Shown: positions 6,269 to 11,964 of the stretch, piece after piece
Position numbering within the stretch: the stretch's first letter is position 1
Layout: every line of letters begins with the position of its first letter
Source of the DNA: Chloroflexia bacterium
GTDB taxonomy: Bacteria > Chloroflexota > Chloroflexia > Thermomicrobiales > JALYUS01
Assembly: GCA_025928215.1 (NCBI GenBank)
Contig: JAICJW010000102.1
Coordinates: forward strand, 1-12,026
Length of the DNA: 12,026 bases
Direction: 5' to 3'
Position numbers and translations under genes: made by a program
The notes under the pieces: generated by a model
What the model saw: only the letters and a program-made list of their open reading frames with translations
The model's database searches: none
Told to the model about the DNA's origin: nothing

Positions 6269-7248
6269 CCGCGCCATCGCGTCACGACATTGACGATCTG
6301 GCGGCGCGCATCAAGGCGGGCGAGCGTGTCGCCCTCGCGCGCGGCATTTCACTGATCGAATCGGGCGATCCCGAAGGTTTGGCGCTCTCGGAAGCCATCT
6401 TCGCGGACGGTGGGCGGGCGCATCTGATCGGCGTCACCGGGCCGCCCGGCGCGGGCAAAAGCACCCTCACTGATGCGCTCGTCCGCGCCTACCGGGCGCG
6501 CGATCTGACCGTCGCCGTCCTCGCCGTTGATCCGGTCAGCCCGCGCACCGGCGGCGCGACGCTCGGCGATCGCACACGCATGATGGCTGCGTCTGCCGAT
6601 CCGAAGGTCTTCATCCGTTCGAGCGCGGCGCGCGGGCAGCATGGCGGCCTCGGCCTGACGACGATGCAGACTGCCCGCCTGATGGATGTCGCCGGCTATG
6701 ACCGGGTGATTATTGAGACGGTCGGCACCGGGCAGGATGGTGTGACAATCGCGACCGTCGCCGCGACGATTCTCCTCGTGCAGACCGGGCAGAATGGCGA
6801 CGATGTGCAGGCGCTGAAAGCGGGCATCCTCGAAGTCGCCGATCTCTATGTTGTCAATAAGGCCGACCTGCCGGGCACGGATGCGATGGTCGCGGACTTA
6901 CGTGAGGCGGCGGCAGCGGCCAATCAGCCGGATGGCTGGGCGCGGCCCGTGATCGCGACGACGGCGACCGACGGCAGCGGAATCGAAACGCTGTTGGATG
7001 CCATCGAGGCCCATCGCGCATATCTCGCATCGTCGCCCGAAGGTGAGCAGCGGGCGGCGGGGCGGCTCTGGGCGGAAGTGCAGGCGCTCGTCCATAACGA
7101 GGTGCGGGTCGCGGTGGATCGCTACATGACGGCGCCCGCGACGATGCACGCGGCGGTGCCAGCGCTCATCGCCGGCCGGTCAAACCCGATCCAGATGGCG
7201 TGCTCACTGCTCGCCGCGCGCGGCTGGACGCCCACCCGCCCCCAGTAA
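6265..7248 (+). CDS. meaB: MeaB/ArgK-type P-loop GTPase, methylmalonyl-CoA mutase chaperone
   Basis: A G3E-family GTPase that protects methylmalonyl-CoA mutase and gates its cobalamin loading, in the cytoplasm. The 327-residue protein has a helical N-terminal arm, Walker A GPPGAGKST (59-67), the family signature VDPVSPRTGGATLGDRTRM (88-106), the switch segment IIETVGTGQDG (149-159), LKAGILEVADLYVVNKAD with the NKxD base motif (198-201), and a C-terminal helical dimerisation arm. Two family-conserved positions differ. After ETVGxGQ the usual Ser-Glu is Asp158-Gly159, and the usual Pro-Gly-x-Gly-Asp-Asp is replaced by QTGQNGDD (173-180). The ATG overlaps the mutase subunit's stop by four bases, indicating coupled translation. 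The 3' end overlaps larB on the opposite strand by 45 bp. Confidence 0.94.
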   Translation: MTAPSRHDIDDLAARIKAGERVALARGISLIESGDPEGLALSEAIFADGGRAHLIGVTGPPGAGKSTLTDALVRAYRARDLTVAVLAVDPVSPRTGGATLGDRTRMMAASADPKVFIRSSAARGQHGGLGLTTMQTARLMDVAGYDRVIIETVGTGQDGVTIATVAATILLVQTGQNGDDVQALKAGILEVADLYVVNKADLPGTDAMVADLREAAAAANQPDGWARPVIATTATDGSGIETLLDAIEAHRAYLASSPEGEQRAAGRLWAEVQALVHNEVRVAVDRYMTAPATMHAAVPALIAGRSNPIQMACSLLAARGWTPTRPQ

Positions 7249-8019
7249 CGTGCGTCGCTCGTGCGCGGCGGCGGATTGATTGGCGATCCGCGCGGCGGCG
7301 ACACCGGCGCCGATGCCATTATCTATGTTGACGACCGTCAGCCCCGGCGCGCACGTCTGGAGCATCGCGAGGAGCGCCGCCTCGCCGTGCCCGCCCGCGC
7401 CATAACCGATCATCGTCGGCAGCCCGATCACGGGGAGGGGCAGCAATCCCGCAATGACCGATGGCAGCGCGCCGTCCATCCCCGCCGCGACGATCACCAC
7501 GTCCGCGCCCCATGAAAGGACGCCGGTCAGCGGCGGAAAGAGGCGGTGCAACCCCGCGACACCGACATCGGCGACCACGCGAACGTCACAGCCCATCGCT
7601 TCCGCCATGATGCGCGCTTCATCCGCCGCCGGAAGGTCCGATGTACCGGCAGTGACGATCCCGACGTGCCCACCGGCAAACGGTTCCCTGTACGCTTCCG
7701 TTACCACGCGCGCCGTGCGCATCCCCGCGCCGATTTCGATGCGGGCATCGGGGAACTGAGAGCGGAGCACCAGCACGTCCGCCTCGCTCGCACGGCTGAC
7801 GAGGACGCGCCCGCGTGCTTCGAGCAAGCCCCGCACCGCCGCAACGAGCGTATCGGGGCTTTTCCCCGGCGCATAGACCACTTCCGGCACACCGATGCGG
7901 GCTTCTCGCCCGGTATCGAGCCGGACGGGATCGGTTTCGCCCCCGGCCACTTGCTCTGCCGCACCGAGGCGCAGCGCGGCGCGCAATGCGTCGAAGGGAT
8001 CAGGAGCCGCTTGGTGCAT
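7204..8019 (-). CDS. larB: LarB, pyridinium-3,5-biscarboxylic acid mononucleotide synthase
   Basis: First enzyme of nickel-pincer nucleotide cofactor synthesis: it carboxylates the nicotinate ring of nicotinic acid adenine dinucleotide and releases AMP. The 271-residue protein has the N-terminal GVPEVVYAPGKSPDTL (43-58) and a PurE-like C-terminal half: IVTAGTSDLP (121-130), DVGVAGLHRL (151-160), AAGMDGALPSV (178-188), PTMIGYGAGGHG (201-212) and CAPGLTVVNIDNGIGAG (223-239). Cys223 is probably the counterpart of the cysteine that attacks the pyridinium ring in Lactiplantibacillus LarB. No larC, larE or larA is in the window. Its ATG overlaps the end of nadK by 20 bp and its 3' end overlaps meaB head-on. 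It appears to be the last gene of the yebC operon. Confidence 0.93.
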   Translation of the reverse strand: MHQAAPDPFDALRAALRLGAAEQVAGGETDPVRLDTGREARIGVPEVVYAPGKSPDTLVAAVRGLLEARGRVLVSRASEADVLVLRSQFPDARIEIGAGMRTARVVTEAYREPFAGGHVGIVTAGTSDLPAADEARIMAEAMGCDVRVVADVGVAGLHRLFPPLTGVLSWGADVVIVAAGMDGALPSVIAGLLPLPVIGLPTMIGYGAGGHGEAALLAMLQTCAPGLTVVNIDNGIGAGVAAARIANQSAAAHERRTLLGAGGRPAARGEQ

Positions 8020-8884
8020 TCGATCCCCATTGTTCCCGCCGGATCAGACGGCTGACGAGCGTCGCGTAGAAATGATTGCGCGGATTGACTCGCGCCAGCG
8101 CCAGTGTGTGCCGGGACGCGCAGATATGGACGACATCACCGCTCGCGAGCGGCACGTCAATTTGCCCGTCGGAGGTCAGCACCGCCCCCTCGCGTGACGA
8201 GGCGACGAGGGTCACGCGCGCGTCGGATGAGATAATCAGCGAATCAATCGAACTGAGGTGCGGCGCAACCGGCGTGAGGATCATCGTCTGCGTCCACGGC
8301 GCGACGATCGGGCCGTGCGCGGCGAGATTGTAGGCCGTCGAACCCGTCGGCGTCGAAACGATGAAGGCGTCCGCGACGAACGTCGTCACCGGGGCATCAT
8401 CCACCGCGCAGGTGACATCGAGCACGCGCGACGGCTTCGGATTGGTGACGACGGCATCGTTGGCCGCCAGCACCGTCGTGGACGTGCCGTCGGCCCGCGC
8501 GACAGTCACTTCCAGCATCAGCCGCCGATCCAGCCAGTAATTCCCGGCGAGGAATTGCGGCAGCAAGTCCACGGCGTTTTCCGGCGTCAGTTCCGCCAGG
8601 AAACCGAGCCGCCCGAGGCTGACGGCGACGACCGGAATGTCGCGCGGCGCGGTCAGTTGCGCAGCGCGCATCAGCGAGCCATCACCACCGAGGACGAGGA
8701 GCAGGCGCGTCGCGGCGAGATGCGTCTCCGAAATATCCGTATCCGTCGCGCGCGTGGATTCCTCCCAGCAGGGAATCGCATCCGCCGCTAATCGCTCGCG
8801 GATGCGTGCCGCCGTCTCCTGCGCCGCCGGATTCTGTGGATGGACGAGCATCCCTATCGCACCGACGCCCGCGCGCTTCGCCAT
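8000..8884 (-). CDS. nadK: NAD kinase
   Basis: Phosphorylates NAD to NADP in the cytoplasm. The 294-residue protein contains VLGGDGSLMRAA (64-75), with the conserved GGDG whose Asp acts in catalysis. It also has SLGRLGFLAEL (89-99), the Asn-Asp pair at 142-143 (usually NE or ND), the binding segment FIVSTPTGSTAYNLAAHGPI (174-193), LTPVAPH (203-209) and LTSDGQ (236-241). The residues before the second segment read ADAF where GDGL or GDGV is common; the overall fold signature is intact. The N-terminus (GVGAIGMLVHPQNPAA) is the usual start of the Rossmann-like domain. The gene starts 6 bp after the tlyA stop and overlaps larB by 20 bp. Confidence 0.95.
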   Translation of the reverse strand: MAKRAGVGAIGMLVHPQNPAAQETAARIRERLAADAIPCWEESTRATDTDISETHLAATRLLLVLGGDGSLMRAAQLTAPRDIPVVAVSLGRLGFLAELTPENAVDLLPQFLAGNYWLDRRLMLEVTVARADGTSTTVLAANDAVVTNPKPSRVLDVTCAVDDAPVTTFVADAFIVSTPTGSTAYNLAAHGPIVAPWTQTMILTPVAPHLSSIDSLIISSDARVTLVASSREGAVLTSDGQIDVPLASGDVVHICASRHTLALARVNPRNHFYATLVSRLIRREQWGSNAPSGS

Positions 8885-8890
8885 GACACG

Positions 8891-9712
8891 CTACCTTCCC
8901 GGCACCATCGCGAGCGCGGCCGCCACCTGCGCCGCAATCTCATCCGCATCCAACGGCGCCCCCGCCGACCATACCGCGAGAAACTCGACATTTCCCGCCG
9001 GGCCACGGAGCGGCGACGCGGTCAGACCGCCCAATCGAAGGCCCAGGTTCGCCGCCGTTGACAGCACGGATTGTAGCACAGCGCGGTGCGTCTCCGGATC
9101 GCGCACGACGCCGCCGCGCCCAACCGCCCCCTTCCCCGCTTCGAATTGCGGCTTGATGAGCGCCACGATCTGACCGGCCGCTTCCGAAACGGCAATCGCA
9201 CTCGGCAGGACGAGCGCGAGCGAGATGAACGAAACGTCAATCACCGCAAGCGAGACCAACTCCGGCAGCGCGGAGACGAAGCGGGCATTCGTCCGATCCA
9301 TCGCGATGACGCGCGGATCCTGCCGGATGCGGTAATCGAGTTGCCCATAGCCGACATCAATCGCGTAGACGCGCGCCGCGCCGCGTTGAAGCAGGCAGTC
9401 CGTGAACCCGCCGGTGCTCGCCCCAAAATCGGCGCAGACGCGACCGGAGACCGCGAGGCCGAAGCGCTCCAGCGCATGATCGAGTTTCTCACCGCCGCGG
9501 CTGACAAACCGGGGCGGCGAGCGCACGGTGATTTCCGCCTGCTCCGCGACGAGTTCGCCCGCTTTCGTCACCGGGTTCGTGCCGACGCGCACATGCCCCG
9601 CAATGATCAGCGCCTGCGCGCGGCTGCGGCTTTCGGCAAGGTTCCGATCAACGAGCAATTGATCAAGGCGCACGCGACGCGCCCGCCGCTTATCGGCGTC
9701 GGATGGTGGCAT
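8891..9712 (-). CDS. tlyA: TlyA-family rRNA 2'-O-methyltransferase (S4 plus FtsJ-like domain)
   Basis: TlyA proteins methylate ribose 2'-O positions of 16S and/or 23S rRNA using S-adenosylmethionine. The 273-residue protein has an N-terminal S4 RNA-binding domain (about 14-70, VRLDQLLVDRNLAESRSRAQ) and a Rossmann methyltransferase domain. The SAM loop is DFGASTGGFTDCLLQRGA (95-112), followed by DVGYGQL (119-125). The putative catalytic tetrad is Lys76 (SRGGEKL), Asp159 (IDVSFISL), Lys187 (LIKPQFEAGKG) and Glu243; the last two spacings equal those of mycobacterial TlyA. I chose ATG 9712 because it gives the normal N-terminal length. It lies 23 bp inside ruvC and has no clear Shine-Dalgarno sequence, so translation may depend on ruvC coupling. 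A GTG at 9673, after the ruvC stop, is the alternative. Confidence 0.93.
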   Translation of the reverse strand: MPPSDADKRRARRVRLDQLLVDRNLAESRSRAQALIIAGHVRVGTNPVTKAGELVAEQAEITVRSPPRFVSRGGEKLDHALERFGLAVSGRVCADFGASTGGFTDCLLQRGAARVYAIDVGYGQLDYRIRQDPRVIAMDRTNARFVSALPELVSLAVIDVSFISLALVLPSAIAVSEAAGQIVALIKPQFEAGKGAVGRGGVVRDPETHRAVLQSVLSTAANLGLRLGGLTASPLRGPAGNVEFLAVWSAGAPLDADEIAAQVAAALAMVPGR

Positions 9713-10217
9713 GGGGAAGCGTGGGTTGCGCCGTGGCGGCGAGGAACTGCCGTGAATGCACGTGGCAGATGGCGACCGCGAGGGCGTCCGCCGCGTCGTC
9801 CGGCTGCGGAATGGCATCGAGGCGCAGGAGAATGCGCACCATCTCCTGCATCTGCGCTTTGTCCGCCTTCCCATATCCGGCAATTGCCTGCTTGACCTCG
9901 ATTGGCCGGTACTCCGAAATCGGCACACCGGCGCTCGCCGCCGCGAGGAGGACAACGCCGCGCGCCTGCATGACGGGCAGCGCGGTCGTCACGTTCTTCG
10001 AGAAGAAAAGTTGCTCCACCGCAACGGCGTCGGGGAGGTGTTCGGCAATCAGGCGCGACACCGCGTCATAGAGCCGCAGGAGACGTTTCTCCGGGGCGAG
10101 GGTGCTTTCCGTGCGCACGACGCCGTACGCCACCATCTCCGGATCGCGGTCGCCACGGACGACGCCGTAGCCGAGGATCGCCGTGCCCGGATCAATACCG
10201 AGGGTAATGCCGGGCAT
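9690..10217 (-). CDS. ruvC: Holliday junction resolvase RuvC
   Basis: Endonuclease that cuts Holliday junctions symmetrically as a dimer in the RuvABC pathway. The 175-residue protein has the RNase H-like fold signature LGIDPGTAILGYGVV (6-20) and VAVEQLFFSKNVTTA (65-79). The helical region is ARGVVLLAAASAGVPISEY (85-103), with QAIAGYGKADKAQM (110-123) and PDDAADALAVAICH (139-152) following. The four metal-binding acidic residues are Asp9, Glu68, Asp141 and Asp144, equivalent to E. coli 7, 66, 138 and 141. Length is normal. GGAGG seven bases before the ATG at 10217 supports that start, 17 bp after the yebC stop. The order yebC-ruvC is common in bacteria, but ruvA and ruvB do not follow; tlyA does. 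Confidence 0.96.
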   Translation of the reverse strand: MPGITLGIDPGTAILGYGVVRGDRDPEMVAYGVVRTESTLAPEKRLLRLYDAVSRLIAEHLPDAVAVEQLFFSKNVTTALPVMQARGVVLLAAASAGVPISEYRPIEVKQAIAGYGKADKAQMQEMVRILLRLDAIPQPDDAADALAVAICHVHSRQFLAATAQPTLPHATIRRR

Positions 10218-10234
10218 GGCAACGCCTCCGGGGG

Positions 10235-10987
10235 CTATGCGCTCACCTGCGCGAGCACTTCATCGGAGATTTCCAGATTCGAAAAAACCTGCTGCACATC
10301 ATCGAGGTCTTCGAGTTTTTCGATCAGGCGAAGCGCCTGCACGGTCTGATCTTGCTCCAGTTCCATCGGCGTCGAAGCGATATACCGCAGGCTCGCCTCG
10401 TCAACGTCAAGCCCCTGCGCGCGGACGGCGTCCTCGACTGCCTTCAAGTCCTGCGGTTCGGTATACGCCTCAAGGAAGCTGTCGCTCTCCTCTACATCGG
10501 CCGCACCCGCGTCAATCGCCATCAGCGCGACCTCATCGGCGTCCTTGCCGTCCGTATTGATCGTGATGACGCCCCGGTTCGCGAACATCCAGCCGACCGA
10601 GCCGGATTCACCCATGTTCCCGCCGTACTTCGCGAAAACGCTCCGCACTTCGGAGACGGTCCGATTGCGGTTGTCGGTCAGCGCCTGCACGAGGATTGCC
10701 GCGCCGCCGGGGCCGAACCCTTCGTACAGTACGTCGTCATAGGTCGTATTGTCGTCCTCACCGAGCGCCTTCTTGATGGAACGCTCGATGTTGTCGTTGG
10801 GCATGTTATTGCTGCGTGCCTTCTGCACGGCGAGCCGCAGGCGATAGTTCGCTTCGGGGTCGCCACCGCCGCCTGACCGCACCGCGACGGAAATTTCGCG
10901 CGCCAGTTTCGTGAACAGCGCGCCGCGTTGCACGTCCTTCGCACCCTTCTGATGTTTAATGGAACTCCACTTTGAATGGCCGGACAT
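10235..10987 (-). CDS. yebC: YebC/PmpR (TACO1) family protein
   Basis: Members were long described as DNA-binding transcriptional regulators; more recent work links bacterial YebC to ribosome-associated translation of difficult, proline-rich sequences, in line with mitochondrial TACO1. The 250-residue protein begins with the invariant MSGHSKWSSIKHQKG, then GALFTKLAREI (22-32) and a KARSNNMPNDNIERSIKKA helix-turn-helix-like segment (56-74). Further landmarks are LYEGFGPGGAAILVQALTDN (87-106), NRTVSEVRSVF (108-118), MGESGSVGWMF (125-135) and the acidic C-terminal domain. It opens the operon yebC-ruvC-tlyA-nadK-larB. GAGGAG (11000-10995) stands seven bases before the ATG, and a promoter lies at 11048-11077. 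The leader can fold into competing hairpins. Confidence 0.96.
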   Translation of the reverse strand: MSGHSKWSSIKHQKGAKDVQRGALFTKLAREISVAVRSGGGGDPEANYRLRLAVQKARSNNMPNDNIERSIKKALGEDDNTTYDDVLYEGFGPGGAAILVQALTDNRNRTVSEVRSVFAKYGGNMGESGSVGWMFANRGVITINTDGKDADEVALMAIDAGAADVEESDSFLEAYTEPQDLKAVEDAVRAQGLDVDEASLRYIASTPMELEQDQTVQALRLIEKLEDLDDVQQVFSNLEISDEVLAQVSA

Positions 10988-11008
10988 ACCCTTGCTCCTC
11001 TATGGCAG

Positions 11009-11039
11009 TGCGGAGAAATCCGCATACCCGCAACGGATT
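11009..11039 (-). other. Competing hairpins in the yebC leader
   Basis: On the minus strand TGCGGA (11024-11019), a TTTC loop and TCCGCA (11014-11009) form a perfect 6-bp stem with a 4-nt loop. Alternatively AATCCG (11039-11034) pairs with CGGATT (11022-11017). The two stems share 11019-11022, so they exclude each other. The downstream stem ends 9 nt before the GAGGAG ribosome-binding site. No U-run follows, so transcription attenuation is unlikely; a modest effect on translation or mRNA stability is possible. Chance cannot be excluded for such short stems. Confidence 0.35.
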
Positions 11040-11047
11040 CACCGATA

Positions 11048-11077
11048 AGAATAGCACGTACGGACAGGCGCTCGCAA
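11048..11077 (-). promoter_or_regulatory. Promoter of the yebC-ruvC-tlyA-nadK-larB operon
   Basis: On the minus strand TTGCGA (11077-11072) and TATTCT (11053-11048) are 18 bp apart, and TGC precedes the -10 directly, giving an extended -10. Transcription would start near 11041, leaving a leader of about 54 nt before yebC. It lies just beyond the terminator of the upstream regulator gene, as expected for an independent operon. Confidence 0.6.
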
Positions 11078-11082
11078 ACCCG

Positions 11083-11121
11083 AGAAAGATGGTAGTGGCG
11101 GGGCTATAGCCTGCCACTACC
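11083..11121 (-). terminator. Rho-independent terminator of the SufR-like gene, containing its stop codon
   Basis: GGTAGTGGC (minus 11121-11113) and GCCACTACC (minus 11099-11091) form a perfect 9-bp stem that can extend by a G-U and two G-C pairs toward a small loop. The T-rich stretch ATCTTTCTC (minus 11090-11082) follows directly. The TAG stop of the regulator gene (11106-11104) is in the loop region, so the last codons form the ascending arm. It separates the regulator from the yebC operon promoter 14 bp further on. Confidence 0.7.
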
Positions 11122-11787
11122 GGAGAATTGGCTGGCGGGCGCTTTCGACCGCACATCGTAGGCGCAGACGTGCTGCCCGGCGATCATATGCGCGATGCGG
11201 GTGACGTCGGCATCCGGGAGGGCGGCGCGGAGAAAGGCGATTTCGGTGCGGCACGCCTGGCCATACTTGCGCGCTACATCCATAACCGCGCAGTTGTGCT
11301 CGACGATCCGGTAGGAGCCATCGGGTTGGGCCTCGAATGCCGCGAGGTAGCCATCCTCATCGAGCAACTCAGTGATGACGCGCACCCGCTCCGCGAACGG
11401 CAGCCCGGCGGTGCGCTGTTGGGCGCGTTCGAGGCGGCGCGCCCCCCGCTTGTCGAAGATGCGGTCCAGCAGCGCCGGATCGGCCTCCTCGACGTATTCG
11501 AGCAGCTCATTCGTCAAGTCGGCGTAGTTACGCGGGAAGAGATTGTCCGCCAGCGGCGTGAGGTAATAGACGAATTTCGGTCGCCCCCGTCCATCGCGCA
11601 GATCGGAGTGGGCAATCAGTCCATCCCGCTCCAGCGCGGTCATGTGTTGCCGCGTGCCGCTCACGGTCACACCAATTGCCTCGGCGATTCCTTCCGAGCG
11701 GGCCGAGCCGCGTTTCTTGAGCAGCATCACGATCTGTCGGCGCGTCTCCGGCATTGCGGAGAGCGCGGGGTGAATTTCCGTCGGCAT
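11104..11787 (-). CDS. SufR-like winged-helix regulator with probable Fe-S cluster site
   Basis: A 227-residue cytoplasmic DNA-binding protein. Residues 14-80 form a winged helix: ETRRQIVMLLKKRG, a turn, the recognition helix TVSGTRQHMTALERDGL (41-57) and a wing at DGRGRPKFVYYLT (65-77). The C-terminal half carries Cys166, Cys179 and Cys208 with Cx12C spacing and the ending AGQHVCAYDV, the pattern of SufR-type [4Fe-4S] repressors. The fourth ligand appears to be Asp194, just before Val in a V-x-R context where His or Asp occurs in relatives; His200 and His206 are alternatives. I chose ATG 11787 because GGAGG (11800-11796) is eight bases upstream; an earlier in-frame ATG at 11856 lies upstream of the promoter. 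It diverges from a VOC gene, and no suf genes are visible, so it may control the VOC gene or itself rather than Fe-S assembly. Confidence 0.83.
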   Translation of the reverse strand: MPTEIHPALSAMPETRRQIVMLLKKRGSARSEGIAEAIGVTVSGTRQHMTALERDGLIAHSDLRDGRGRPKFVYYLTPLADNLFPRNYADLTNELLEYVEEADPALLDRIFDKRGARRLERAQQRTAGLPFAERVRVITELLDEDGYLAAFEAQPDGSYRIVEHNCAVMDVARKYGQACRTEIAFLRAALPDADVTRIAHMIAGQHVCAYDVRSKAPASQFSGSGRL

Positions 11788-11828
11788 CGTCCCTCCCTCC
11801 GGCGTACACAACCGCCACTTCTTCCCGT

Positions 11829-11856
11829 AGTATACGCCGGATGCGGAGTTTCGCAA
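11829..11856 (-). promoter_or_regulatory. Promoter of the SufR-like regulator gene
   Basis: On the minus strand TTGCGA (11856-11851) and TATACT (11834-11829) are separated by 16 bp. Transcription would begin near 11822, about 35 nt before the ATG at 11787, so the leader includes the GGAGGGAGG ribosome-binding site. The -10 again overlaps a GTATAC palindrome (11830-11835). Confidence 0.6.
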
Positions 11857-11871
11857 ATAAAAACAGAATCT

Positions 11872-11884
11872 ACTTGCTTTAAGT
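11872..11884. promoter_or_regulatory. Candidate operator ACTT-N5-AAGT between the divergent promoters
   Basis: ACTT (11872-11875) and AAGT (11881-11884) are inverted about a 5-bp centre and cover the -35 of the plus-strand promoter. Its form resembles the short inverted repeat with 5-bp spacer bound by actinobacterial SufR, but the arms are only 4 bp and it lies in the only A/T-rich stretch of the region, so chance is plausible. Confidence 0.3.
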
Positions 11885-11902
11885 GCGGCGTCGTGCTACG
11901 CT
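11874..11902 (+). promoter_or_regulatory. Promoter of the VOC-family gene
   Basis: TTGCTT (11874-11879) and TACGCT (11897-11902) are separated by exactly 17 bp, and TGC stands directly before the -10, giving an extended -10 as well. Transcription would start near 11909, leaving a leader of about 56 nt before the ATG at 11965. Confidence 0.6.
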
Positions 11903-11913
11903 GGCAATAGCGT
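11898..11913. promoter_or_regulatory. Candidate operator ACGCT-N6-AGCGT over the VOC promoter
   Basis: A perfect 5-bp inverted repeat (11898-11902 and 11909-11913) with a 6-bp spacer overlaps the -10 element and the expected transcription start of the VOC gene. Its position is ideal for repression by the divergent SufR-like regulator. No second copy was found in the window. Confidence 0.4.
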
Positions 11914-11964
11914 CAATGAAACGGACGATGGCGTACGCAGTGGCCATGGCGTAGGGAGGCAGTG

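Noticed and set aside
7269..7290. Possible terminator hairpin GCGGAT...ATCCGC after meaB
   Set aside because: Only 6 bp with a 9-nt loop, no T-run, and located inside larB coding sequence; indistinguishable from chance in GC-rich DNA.
8258..8791. 177-codon plus-strand frame opposite nadK
   Set aside because: Arg-rich shadow of a certain gene, with no ribosome-binding site or motif.
9713..9955. N-terminal extension of the tlyA frame inside ruvC
   Set aside because: Arg/Ser-rich shadow of ruvC. The S4 domain begins right after the ATG at 9712 and homologues are about 270 residues.
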